Part shown: positions 1 through 7,360 of the stretch, piece by piece
Position numbering within the stretch: the first letter of the stretch is position 1
Layout: the number at the start of each line of letters is the position of its first letter
NCBI GenBank assembly: GCA_014885115.2
Contig: WKLE02005155.1
Coordinates: forward strand, 1-10,329
Direction of reading: 5' to 3'
Length of the DNA: 10,329 nucleotides
Source of the DNA: Asterionellopsis glacialis
Lineage: Eukaryota > Bacillariophyta > Plagiogrammaphyceae > Rhaphoneidales > Asterionellopsidaceae
Notes under the pieces: model-generated
The model's database searches: none
Seen by the model: only the letters and a program-made list of their open reading frames with translations
What the model was told of the DNA's origin: nothing
Made by a program: the position numbers and the translations under genes

Positions 1-525
1 TTGATTGTCTGATTGTTGTGTTGTGCCGCCATTGACACTAGCGGCATAGGGCAGTATTGCCTTTAACTATGTGGTCTTCATTAGTGGCACTAAATGTAAT
101 AAGTATATCATTTATATATGCTGGTGCAAAGTCTAAGTTGCATAGGACATAATCCATGCTTTACTGAAAATGATATCAGGGCTATTAGTGATACCCATGG
201 GTAGGCATTTAAACCTGTATTTTCCCCATGGTAACAATAGTGTATTGCACAGTTTCATCTAATGGAATGTGGTAATCACTTCTGCTTGTTGAGGTTGTGA
301 GACTTCACTGCACTTTTTATTTGGTAGCTTGTAACCTTCCCATGTCATTGTCTTGGAACTAAGCTGAATATTCATACCCAGTGAATGCATGAGGTCAGTT
401 CTGAAAATCATGTTGTATTGGGCATCAAGAATGAACTGGCAACCAGCAGTAAAGTGATGATCATTGTTATGACAGTAAAGGATGGCAGCTTTCTGTGAAA
501 ATGTACATGTGATCTTGTGAAGACC
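1..525 (-). pseudogene. Decayed Ty3/gypsy retrotransposon pol fragment (protease end to reverse transcriptase)
   Basis: Read on the minus strand, the stretch from about 522 down to 316 gives an open frame ending in the block MIFRTDLMHSLGMNIQL and TWEGYKLPNK (411-316). This matches the end of Ty3/gypsy aspartic protease (MI-G-DL-LGI...W). After an in-frame stop, 234-172 gives PWGKYRFKCLPMGI and NSPDI, the classic gypsy reverse transcriptase core. A frame change then leads to LDFAPAYINDILI, whose YIND (118-104) stands where family members have YIDD, so the first catalytic Asp is Asn. The part between protease and the PWGKY block is far too short, so the RT N-terminus is deleted. The window edge cuts the rest of RT, RNase H and integrase. 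Stops, frameshifts, an internal deletion and the altered active site show a dead copy. No LTR is visible. Family assignment is confident; exact limits are not. Confidence 0.85.
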
Positions 526-528
526 AAA

Positions 529-554
529 GAGAGAGAGAGAGGGAGGGGGGGGGG
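529..554. repeat. GA microsatellite with adjoining G10 tract
   Basis: A run of GA dinucleotides is followed by GGGA and ten consecutive G (545-554). It lies just beyond the recognisable protease part of the retrotransposon relic and produces the Pro/Leu/Ser-rich spurious reading frame on the minus strand here. It has no visible function. Confidence 0.85.
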
Positions 555-889
555 TTCAGATTCTGCTCTTGACAGAGCTGGTACAGTTGGTGTATGAGGC
601 AGCCTGATAATAATCACTAAAGTCATCACTACTATTTTTATGTTTATCATTACTATGCTGAGTAATGTATGAACTGGTTTTTTTTCTTATGAGGAGCCTG
701 ATTTATACTGGATTTTGCACTTCTTCCTGTCAGTACTATTTTTTGCTTAGTTTAATCTGGAGTACACCCAGTAGTTTAGTAAATAGTAAATACAATTTAG
801 TCACAAGTAAAATCCTGGAATTGTCAGAAACTGGTAAGTTGGAGTCTACCTGCTAATGCTACAATTAACCTTCATGAGCATCCCACAGG
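555..889. other. Stretch with no recognisable gene
   Basis: AT-rich sequence between the gypsy relic and the next weak coding trace. On the minus strand it would be upstream of the protease, where gag should lie. Short hydrophilic pieces rich in Asn, Asp, Lys and Ser can be read there, but no CCHC zinc knuckle or other gag mark was found. The plus-strand frame 665-856 is Cys/Tyr/Ser-rich without any motif. I see nothing supportable. Confidence 0.5.
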
Positions 890-1745
890 GAGTGTAGTTC
901 ATAATGTTCCTGAAAAAATGATGGTGAAAATGGTTAGGACTACACAGGTGATGAGAATGAAGAGAGCAATGATAGCAACAATGAGGTTGACTAGACAGAC
1001 AACAAATAACCAGGCACAGATGTGGAAAAGGATAAGTTCTAAAGTGAAAACAGAATACAAGCATAGATGAAGAGGAAGAAGCCAGGAGTTAGTGACTTCT
1101 ATATTGTTGGATGAATGCTTTGTGCCAGGCCTAAAGTAAGAGCTCCCCATGAGAATGATAATATTACCCTCACTCATTGTGATGCTCCAGAAAGAGTAAC
1201 CACAAAACTCTTTGCCCATGGTGTTGATGGCAAGATAGCAGATACTATTGACACTTTCTGGAACAAGTTCAAGATGTTTTGACAGCACAACACAGGACCA
1301 TAGTTGGAAAAATAATGAATAGGATTCTACAGTTGCATCCAAGAAAAATTTATAAAACCCGGCACACCAGCAAAAATGGAAAACGCGCCAAATTTTGATA
1401 CATGTAGGTTCTGCATTAAAAATTGTTATATCTACAGTATTCTACTGATTATGTTTGGAATGGTGCCAACTGGTTAGGAACAATAGCATCTCATGGTTGA
1501 GAAATTGCATGTTATGGCACTCTTGTCACCAATGACAAAAGGCACATTATTTGGTCTTCTGCAATTTTAAGAAATTAGAGAGCTTCTTGTGTAGAGCTCA
1601 ACAACAAGAAAAGGCAACAAGAAAAAAATGGAGCATGCACAAAGAAATGTGCACCCAGAGAGGAGGTACCTGTGCTGATCCTCTTGAATCCAAGAAGAGT
1701 TTGAACATCCTAAAAAGAAAGACTGAGGAATGAGATGTTCTGATT
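890..1745 (+). other. Possible broken coding relic, unidentified
   Basis: The plus strand shows scattered protein-like segments separated by stops and frame changes. About 943-984 reads DENEESNDSNNEVD, an acidic linker. Position 1115-1282 is an open stretch ending in APERVTTKLFAHGVDGKIAD and DTIDTFWNKFKMF. Another frame around 1265-1380 reads LEQVQDVLTAQHRTIVGKIM. An adjacent frame gives LLDECFVPGL near 1105, faintly like the DDE-region 'DE-VP' block of piggyBac-type transposases, but no second motif confirms it. The opposite strand has a 147-codon frame (899-1342) that is hydrophobic and Cys-rich and looks like antisense. A dead transposase or host gene piece is possible; no identification is made. 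Confidence 0.2.
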
Positions 1746-1882
1746 GGGGGATTTGCTGTGATCTGGCATTCTGTTTGTCAGTTTTTTCTGGAGTGGCCGG
1801 AGCATGGTACAGACGGATATAGTGTACACATATACATAAAGAGGACTTGGGCCAAAATTGGCCTGTGCCAAATGGCAAATGG

Positions 1883-2092
1883 CAGGGATCCCGCTCCTAG
1901 TCAGGACAACTGTAAGGACTAGGTCCTAGGACTACTGTTATATTGTCTGACTAACTAAATATTTTTTTATTTTGTGCTAAAGTATGGTGCATTCGCTTAT
2001 CAGTTATCAGATTCTCTAGGACTAGGAATATTCCTAGTCCTAATGGGTGGAAGTCAAGACTACTGTCGATGAACTAGACTAATCGCCAGGTA
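1883..2092. repeat. Left TAGGAC-rich subterminal block
   Basis: Repeated words in both orientations: CTCCTAGTCAGGAC (1893-1906), AGGACTAGGTCCTAGGACTA (1915-1934), the 26-base palindrome at 2017-2042, and further AGAC/ACTAG words to about 2085. The words overlap and face each other, so the strand can fold in several ways. The arrangement fits transposase-binding subterminal repeats; this role is an inference. Confidence 0.5.
2017..2042. repeat. Perfect 26-base palindrome
   Basis: TAGGACTAGGAAT (2017-2029) is followed with no spacer by its exact complement ATTCCTAGTCCTA (2030-2042). Every base pairs with its partner. The arms consist of the same TAGGAC/CTAG words that fill the neighbouring block, so it probably arose from an inverted pair of those words. 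It could form a cruciform or bind a dimeric protein. Confidence 0.9.
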
Positions 2093-2676
2093 ATCTTTCT
2101 CATCCTGACGTCACAAAAAAGATTTGTGTTTTAGTGAAGTACGGAGTAGTAACGTTGAGAAATATCAGATCGTTAACAAGTTCAAGGCTAAAAAATAAGA
2201 TGATGCAAGTTCTAGTCTTACTCGTAAATTGATAAAATACCCTGTAATGAGTAGGATCATTTTTTTTACGATAGAAAAAGGGATTCTGAGGGAGATTGCC
2301 AGCACTGCACTTTATTTTAAAATTGAACATCTTTTTCGCGATAAAACCATTTAAATATTTTTACACTGATCTACTACTCTCTCTATGATTTTTTTATATC
2401 TAGCTTGTACCATATCTTTTTAAAAACTACGTTTTGTAACTAATATTCTTTCTCTGTCTTGATTCTTCTTCTGATTGGAAACACAATATTCTTTTTTCGC
2501 ACAAATTTGTCAATCACTTCGGGTTACGTGACGTTGTCCCCATTGGTTGGACATCCCACATCAGTATGTCTCGCAGGAAGTTTATGAACAATTATTATTA
2601 ACAGAAGTCAACTCCCCTAAAGTCGTGTGACAACATCTTTCTTACGGGTCGTCAACAATAAGTTGGATATAGATGT
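2093..2676. other. Stretch with no recognisable gene
   Basis: AT-rich sequence inside the hAT-like segment. It contains the CRE-like words and, at 2540-2546, an inverted CCAAT. The minus-strand frame 2100-2330 is a Phe/Thr-rich frame with no motif and is not called. This stretch would be the 3' flank of the small minus-strand ORF that ends at 2677. Confidence 0.4.
2106..2113. promoter_or_regulatory. CRE-type palindrome TGACGTCA
   Basis: A full consensus bZIP site TGACGTCA. A related ACGTGACGTTG lies at 2526-2536, next to an inverted CCAAT (ATTGG, 2542-2546). TGACGT-type elements mediate CO2/cAMP responses in diatoms. No gene start lies close downstream, so a regulatory role here is unproven, and an 8-base match can be chance. 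Confidence 0.25.
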
Positions 2677-2904
2677 TTAAAATAGATCATCCATATCATC
2701 CAAACTAGCCAAGACATCGTCAAGGATTTCATGAAGTGGGCGGCTAGCTTGTCTTGAGGTTCTCTCTTGTGGCTGGTAGCTAGGTAGCCGTACATCATTA
2801 TTATTTGATCGTACCATTTGGTTCGCAGTTGAATCAATGACGAGGGAGATTAGCGTATCCTTTGCACGGCTGTCAACACAATAGTTATTATCGAAGGATG
2901 ACAT
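2677..2904 (-). CDS. Small 75-residue protein, copy 1 of a two-member ORF family
   Basis: The frame starts with ATG at 2904 in a fair eukaryotic context (ACCACCAAGATGTC) and ends at TAA 2679-2677. The N-terminal part is hydrophilic (Asn, Ser, Asp). The last 27 residues contain TSRQASRPLHEILDDVLASL followed by the acidic tail DDMDDLF. No signal peptide or membrane segment is seen. The ending is shared with the ORF at 4996-5226: both have LP about 12 residues before an SR, then L-x-E-I-L-x-D-x-L-A-x-L, and the nucleotide alignment needs only a 6-base in-frame gap. The tail is an amphipathic acidic helix like many transactivation or docking segments, which is an inference only. It lies inside the hAT-like segment. 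It may be a genuine small gene, a captured exon, or the 3' end of a longer dead gene. No known family is recognised. Confidence 0.4.
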   Translation of the reverse strand: MSSFDNNYCVDSRAKDTLISLVIDSTANQMVRSNNNDVRLPSYQPQERTSRQASRPLHEILDDVLASLDDMDDLF

Positions 2905-3034
2905 CTTGGTGGTCGTTCGGTTAAGATTATGATGTAAATTTTATTTTATTCAATCTCGTTCGTTGTGCTGTGATCGTCTTTTTTTTGTGAGATTTGTGAT
3001 ACGAGACTGTTTACGGACTTTTTTTGAGAGAAGT

Positions 3035-3331
3035 GAAGCAGCTGCACGTTTTAATTCAACTGCGGTGTACTACGATGTTGATCTTTTCAGGAAACGACAT
3101 TTCTCCGTTCTGAAGATACGAACTTCAACTGTCGTCCCAGTGCTCTGCTTTTTGTATGTATTGTCTACGGAACGAGAGGTTTTTATGAGATACAGAAAGC
3201 AACTGCACCTTTCAGTTCAACTGGGGTGTAGTGCAAAGTTGATCTTTTCCGAAAAGGATAATTCTTCAGATGCGAACTTCAAGTGTCGTTATTTCTATTA
3301 TTATTGCTCTTATTTGTATGTATTGTCTCAA
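3035..3331. repeat. Degenerate tandem duplication, period about 161-162 bp
   Basis: Two units can be aligned. Unit A: GCAGCTGCACG (3038), TTCAACTG, GTTGATCTTTTC, GAACTTCAACTGTCGT (3120-3135), TGTATGTATTGTCT (3153-3166). Unit B has the same words in the same order at 3199, 3215, 3239, 3274-3289 and 3315-3328. Small indels shift the spacing between 154 and 162. The plus-strand frame 2963-3355 crosses both units, has no ATG at its start, and is a by-product of the repeat. Confidence 0.75.
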
Positions 3332-3830
3332 TGTTCAGACACTGTCCGTCTATGAACCTACGGTCTTTTTAAAGGGAAACAACAAGCAAGCGCCCTCATG
3401 TACTTCAATTACAGTATTACACAGTGTACCAGTTACTGTGTTTTCTATTAATCTTAACTTCAATTGTCGCTTCCTTTTACTGCACTAGTTTTTAAAAATT
3501 ATGTACAATTTTCGTACAGTTTTTTTTCCCTTATGTAGGATGTCTTCATGATGAAGACTTGCTACTTAAGGTGTAACAGCTGGCGTTCTTCGAGTAACAC
3601 GAATAATATATATTAAAATTATATCTGGAATAGCTCAAGGACTTCTGCAGTAGTACGCCAAGAATAAATACGGAACAAAGTAAGACAGAGATGCGAACTT
3701 CAAGTGTCACTTTATTTCCGCACTTTGAGTATGAAGCAACTTTTTACACTATTGTATCTTTGAGCGTTTTCACACGTAAGATGTGATAGTTGGTTTTGAA
3801 TATTCATTGAGAACTTCAAGTATCATAAAT
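3120..3830 (+). repeat. Recurring GAACTTCAAgTGTC motif, five copies
   Basis: The word GAACTTCAA(C/G/T)TGTC or close variants appears at 3120, 3274, 3455 (TAACTTCAATTGTC), 3695 and 3811, always in the same orientation. The copies at 3268-3287 and 3692-3708 share nearly the whole string AGATGCGAACTTCAAGTGTC. A second pair of words, ACTTAAGGTGTAACAGCTGG (about 3564) and ACGTAAGATGTGATAGTTGG (about 3775), suggests further worn copies of a larger unit with period near 210. The whole 3.0-3.85 kb stretch looks like an old tandem array that has diverged. Confidence 0.55.
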
Positions 3831-3831
3831 A

Positions 3832-4140
3832 TTGTAATTGGTGCGTCACCATATACCGGTACCGCTAGTCTTACAGCACGACAACTTGACACAACATCTG
3901 TATCAATTATCCATTCATCACATTCATCGTAACGCTTTGGAACTTACCAAAGTTGAACATTTTTGGCTCGACTTGAAGTTTACCTTATTCTGTGAATCTT
4001 GCGATTTCAAAAATAGCTTTTCTAATCGCCATAATTCATTTCAACAAGACAGGCCTACCTAATAAGTACCTGAACGTATTAGGGGTTTTTGAGGCATCAA
4101 GAGACCTTCTCCCTCTCTAGTATCCCTTGAGAGGAACCCA
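3832..4140. other. Stretch with no recognisable gene
   Basis: The plus-strand frame 3838-4062 begins with GTG, not ATG, and shows no motif. The sequence leads into the right TAGGAC-rich block. Nothing else is supported. Confidence 0.45.
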
Positions 4141-4144
4141 ACGA

Positions 4145-4337
4145 AGTACGAACCTTTAGGATTAGTCCTACAGTGATCAGACTACGACTAGACGACTAGG
4201 TCTAACGACGCCAAATCCTATCAGGTCCTACCACTAGATAGTCCTGATCCTGTCCTGGTCCTGTCCTGGTCCTGATCGTACCCCCCTTACCGCCCTAATG
4301 TTACCTAGCCAGGACTAGAACTAAAGGTGGAGCCCTG
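4145..4337. repeat. Right TAGGAC-rich subterminal block with 11-base tandem repeat
   Basis: The block holds AGGATTAGTCCTAC, GACTAGACGACTAGGTC, TCAGGTCCTACCACTAG, then CCTGTCCTGGT twice in tandem (4249-4259, 4260-4270), and CCAGGACTAGAAC before the terminal GGAGCCCTG. The words are the same as in the left block (1883-2092), which supports a common origin of the two ends. Confidence 0.55.
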
Positions 4338-4371
4338 CCAACGTCCACAACAAATTCTAAAAAAAAATGAC

Positions 4372-4690
4372 GCCTCTTCCTCTAATCTAGAGAGAAGGAA
4401 CTTGCCATGTTTTTGTTTCACGGACACGATTCCCAACGTGTTGCAGGAGCTACCGGATGCAGATACATTAGTTGTTACATGTCAATAATTTACGTATTGG
4501 AGCATATGTACTTAAAGTACCAGATAATCTGGTCACAATGCAGTTGCCAGGTACCACCTTTATTGCATATATTTTGTTACATTTACGCGTGGATATTATA
4601 TTATCGTTTTGAAAGCACTTTCATTAGAGAGAATATGTGAACTAACTGCTGGGGCTGTAAGTATCACGCCTAAAACTCGAACCCTGTGCC
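4372..4690 (+). pseudogene. Frameshifted coding relic, unidentified
   Basis: Position 4372-4485 reads protein-like ...TDTIPNVLQELPDADTLVVT and stops at TAA 4486-4488. One base over, the frame from 4487 continues NLRIGAYVLKVPDNLVTMQL then PGTTFIAYILLHLRVD to a stop at 4610. A third frame near 4618-4690 reads LERICELTAGAVSITPKTRT before a stop. The composition (balanced Leu/Val/Asp/Pro, few Cys) is better than in the overlapping ATG frame 4407-4640, which is Cys/Tyr/His-rich. Two frame changes and no start suggest a dead gene or gene piece lying just outside the right end of the hAT-like segment. It could also be chance; no family is recognised. Confidence 0.28.
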
Positions 4691-4995
4691 TAATCTAATC
4701 AAGCTATATCGCACTTGACTGCATTTAGCTTATAAATAAACAGGAACAAAACAAGAAATTTTGAAACGCAGTGCATTCAATTACAAAATAATGATATGGA
4801 ATAAAGCAAAAGTTTCCTTTTCAGGTTTCATTCAACAATTTCTATCAATGTAGGCATGGTTTTCTTTGCAACAAAACTAGCATTTTTATTTATTATCTAG
4901 GTGTATACTAACCGACAGGTAAGAAGTTCAAAACTTTTTATAGACTTGGCCTCAGTTGTGTAGAATATTCATGCATGTTCTATTTTCATTTTTTG
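4691..4995. other. Stretch with no recognisable gene
   Basis: AT-rich sequence without open frames of note. It is the 3' flank of the minus-strand ORF ending at 4996. Confidence 0.5.
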
Positions 4996-5226
4996 TCAAC
5001 AGTCCAATTCAAACTCAGAGGATTCGTTCAAGAGTGCCAACGCGTCACTAAGGATTTCACGAAGGTGGCGTCGTCTTGAAACCTCATTCTTCAATCGACA
5101 TGTGTATGGTAGCACAAAGGGGCTTCGAAGGTTTTCAATTGAGACAATGGAAGTATTAGCCGTAGAGAAATTGGAGGGTTCTTGATTTTTGTTATTACAC
5201 GTGATGTTATCAATAGGTTTTGGCAT
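4996..5226 (-). CDS. Small 76-residue protein, copy 2 of a two-member ORF family
   Basis: From the first ATG of the frame (5226) the product is 76 residues, almost the same length as the 75-residue ORF at 2677-2904 on the same strand. The frame is open further upstream to about 5304 but only with a TTG start; that part reads as a basic stretch (KQRRKGKSPRSK), so a longer product from an upstream exon is possible. The N-terminal part is Asn/Ser/Thr-rich. The C-terminus reads EVSRRRHLREILSDALALLN then ESSEFELDC. Shared with copy 1: LP, SR, L-x-E-I-L-x-D-x-L-A-x-L and an acidic end. Aligned codons differ mostly by substitutions and one in-frame 6-base gap, which suggests divergence as a protein. 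No known domain, signal or membrane segment is seen. It may be the last exon of a larger gene. Confidence 0.4.
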   Translation of the reverse strand: MPKPIDNITCNNKNQEPSNFSTANTSIVSIENLRSPFVLPYTCRLKNEVSRRRHLREILSDALALLNESSEFELDC

Positions 5227-5560
5227 CTTTGATCTTGGTGATTTTCCTTTCCTTCTTTGTTTTGAAATCTCGAAAAGGTTGGAATGTAATGAAGTACTTT
5301 TCAAAGTGATCTGATGCTTTAAAATTACTTGTAATTTTTTTTATGGGAGTCATATTTGAAGCCCCAATCTTTTCATGTCCGTGGACGACCCTTGACTCCT
5401 TGAAAATACAGTACAATAGTGTCAGTTATTAATACGAGATCGCACAGTACCACAGATCAGGAGATCATTGATTTATACAGTGTATCCAGCTGTTCCTTTC
5501 TGTTCTTTTCTGTACGTAGCAGTACTAGGTATACACTGAACTAAACTACACTGCACTGCG
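5227..5560. other. Possible 5' extension of the 4996-5226 ORF; otherwise no gene
   Basis: On the minus strand, an ATG near 5354 opens MTPIKKITSNFKASDHFEK in another frame, and a one-base change of frame near 5300 would lead into STSLHSNLFEISKQRRKGK and on into the 76-residue ORF. This would fit a frameshifted longer gene, but no homologue is known to test it. At 5490-5513 a short CTGTTC(C/T)TTT repeat of period 10 is seen. Confidence 0.2.
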
Positions 5561-6120
5561 GATGCTAAAAATTCTTTCCCTCAGCTTCAAGTAGGACCTA
5601 GTCCTACATTACCCCCTATCACTACAGTACTTCGTAATATAGTACAGGTACCTAGTAAGTCAATGGGTGTACGATATATCACAGAAATTCTGACAACAAT
5701 CGGTTCTCATGAGTATCAATAAGTTCTTATTTTTAGAAAGGGCTTGCATCCCTTATTTCTTTTGACATCTGGCAAACCGCCCCCTTCCGACTTTTTAATG
5801 GCCCAACTTTAAGTGGTTTTATTCAGGAATCGGAATGTCTTGTGAGTGTACGAACGCGAAAGTTAAAAATTCTTTTCCTCAACTAATTTACGACTACATT
5901 CAATACAGTAAATGGCAAATGGGTATACCCCGCACGACAGAAAGACCTATCCGGAGGTGGGCTCTCACAAACTATTTCCTACAGCATTTTCATACTACTA
6001 ATATTGAAGTATGACAAAATTATGCATCGATTCTCATTTTTGGAAAGGGTTGATTCCCTTTGATTCCTAGACGTCTTCCTTTCTTAAACAGCACTTTGAA
6101 GTGGGGTTATTCACAAAATA
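5561..6120. repeat. Degenerate direct duplication, offset about 290-298 bp
   Basis: Copy A (about 5564-5835) and copy B (about 5862-6120) share ordered words: TAAAAATTCTTTccCTCA (5566 and 5864), AATGGGT near 5662 and 5918, GATTCTCATTTTTgGAAAGGG-like strings (copy A TTCTTATTTTTAGAAAGGGC, copy B TTCTCATTTTTGGAAAGGGT), ATCCCTT/TTCCCTT, and AAGTGGTTTTATTCA/AAGTGGGGTTATTCA (5811 and 6099). The matches drift from 298 to 288 in spacing, so indels have built up. No coding potential or terminal repeats were found. It may be a tandem copy of an unnamed element. Confidence 0.6.
5591..5607. repeat. TAGGAC-type inverted repeat outside the hAT-like segment
   Basis: GTAGGAC, spacer CTA, GTCCTAC: seven-base arms that pair exactly. 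The word is the same as in the two TAGGAC-rich blocks at 1883-2092 and 4145-4337, although it is over 1 kb outside them. A similar pair is at 9900-9917. Confidence 0.7.
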
Positions 6121-6330
6121 GTGCGAATCATGATACACGAACAAGGTGCGTTTGCCAAGCTTTGGTATGAATGATGTATATTAGAATGAAGTAATTTTCC
6201 CACTCTACTTCTCATGGCTCTATTTATGTACAAATCGCTTTTCTTATTTGTGTTCTTTTATTGCTGTAGATACCTTTAAAACCTATTTAGAAAATGGCTC
6301 ATACATTTAGTTAGAATACTTGCTGAATAT

Positions 6331-6450
6331 ATTGACGCATGTAAAAAGCCGAAGCAATGCATGAGTACCGGTCAGAGCTAAGTTGTTTTTATCGCCGCCT
6401 GTAAAAAAACCAAGCAATGCACGAGTACCGATCAAAAGTAATTTACTGAA
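6331..6450. repeat. 60-bp tandem duplication, two diverged copies
   Basis: 6331-6390 and 6391-6450 align without gaps: GTAAAAAGCCGAAGCAATGC (6341) against GTAAAAAAACCAAGCAATGC (6401), then ATGAGTACCGGTCAGAGCTA against ACGAGTACCGATCAAAAGTA. The last ten bases of each unit are less alike. No frame stays open through both units, so the repeat is probably non-coding. Confidence 0.85.
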
Positions 6451-7300
6451 GACACCAGCTACAAGTTCAAGAACTTTTGCGTACAGGTAAACATAGGACT
6501 ATTAGTCTAGGTGTGACTTTTTCTAGAGATGACACAAGGTACAGATGTTTCCATGACACGCATGTTCTGCACATGAGTATATATTGCATTTCTGATGGAT
6601 TCTGTTCACGATACTATCTGCTATCTCTGTTGGAAACAACGAAAAAGAGGCGTTGGTATAGGAAAATATTAAAATCTGTTTTTTACAGGCTAGTCAGAAT
6701 AAGTCCAAAGAAATAGCATCTTATTCTAGTTTTTCAAGTGAGTGAGAGAGAGAGAACAGGTTAACAAAAAAAGGTATTTTAGGGTGTATAACTTTCCCTA
6801 GTCCGATACTTTTTCTCTTGTACTGTGTGTACCATCAAGGCTTTCGCCAAGACGTTCCATCATACTTTTTATTAGGAATATTGTTACTTTATTTTTTTAT
6901 TTTTTCCATCTAAAATCTAAAGTTGTGCATCTTCAACAACATTGACGTTGCAGTTTACCGCTGTTGCTGCCGCTCTCTAGAGTACGACTACCAAAACAGT
7001 AACGAGGAGAAACAACACAAACTACTTTAAGAAAATGCCTGCAATTTGTGATCCTTGTTGAAGCCGGGTAGAAGATACTTGCACAGTCAGTATGGATGTA
7101 TAGATACAAGATATTGTTCCTCTACTAGTTGGATCCTTGAATTTCAATGTTTTCTTCAAAGGAGAGTGCCGTCTGTAGGTACAGTAGTACTGAAGAAGAA
7201 GCTAAATCGATACCGACTGTAGTCTACCGTCGGGTATAATGGTACCGGCATGTAAAGTGAAAATCGAACACAGACAAAGTGAGACTGAAAAAATCATCCA
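6451..7300. other. Stretch with no recognisable gene
   Basis: The plus-strand frame 6477-6716 has a TTG start, is rich in Tyr, Arg and Cys, and shows no motif. A GTGAGTGAGAGAGAGAG run lies near 6739. Around 7210-7238 ATACCGAC and GTCGGGTAT form a short imperfect hairpin. No gene is supported. Confidence 0.5.
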
Positions 7301-7360
7301 TTACATTCTGCAAGTTAAAAGGCGGTTTCTCCTACCTCTGCAAGTTAAAAGGCGGTTTCT
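7301..7360. repeat. 30-bp tandem duplication with 24 identical bases
   Basis: 7307-7330 and 7337-7360 are identical over 24 bases; the shared core is CAAGTTAAAAGGCGGTTTCT. The six-base spacers before each copy differ. The identity contrasts with the worn repeats elsewhere in the window, so the duplication is recent or kept. It lies about 500 bases from the nearest gene, so a regulatory role is only a possibility. Two copies are too few for a CRISPR array. Confidence 0.9.

Larger units (their letters stand above)
1883..4337. mobile_element. hAT-like transposon candidate (non-autonomous or decayed)
   Basis: The left end reads CAGGGATCCCGCTCC (1883-1897). The complement of the right end reads CAGGGCTCCACCTTTAG (4337-4321). 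They match in 9 of the first 13 bases, and CAGGG starts are typical of hAT terminal inverted repeats. Inside each end, about 150-190 bases are packed with TAGGAC/GTCCTA words, in the manner of the subterminal repeats that bind hAT transposases. No transposase (no RNase H-like DDE core, BED finger or hATC dimerisation block) can be read within the 2.45 kb, so this copy would be non-autonomous. The expected 8-base target duplication is absent: the flanks are GCAAATGG and CCAACGTC. That argues for an old copy or for two separate insertions that only look paired. The inside holds one small minus-strand ORF and degenerate tandem repeats. Confidence 0.4.

Noticed and set aside
899..1342. 147-codon minus-strand frame, the longest on the left side
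   Set aside because: It is Cys/Ile/Leu-rich, has no motif, and lies opposite acidic, Lys-rich plus-strand segments, as expected of an antisense frame.
2963..3355. 130-codon plus-strand frame
   Set aside because: It has no ATG at its start, crosses a degenerate tandem repeat, and its composition (Cys, Phe, Tyr) is unlike a real protein.
1875..4345. 8-base target site duplication of the hAT-like segment
   Set aside because: The flanks GCAAATGG and CCAACGTC do not match, nor do shifts by one or two bases.
4407..4640. 77-residue plus-strand ORF with ATG
   Set aside because: It is rich in Cys, Tyr, His and Met, and the overlapping frames give better protein-like sequence.
4660..4690. tRNA B-box-like string CTCGAACCCTG
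   Set aside because: No matching A box or cloverleaf arms at proper spacing on either strand; no tRNA or rRNA gene was found in the window.
6477..6716. 79-codon plus-strand frame
   Set aside because: Its TTG start, Arg/Tyr-rich content and lack of motif or homologous copy give no support.
7301..7360. CRISPR array
   Set aside because: There are only two repeat copies with a 6-base spacer, in a eukaryotic setting.
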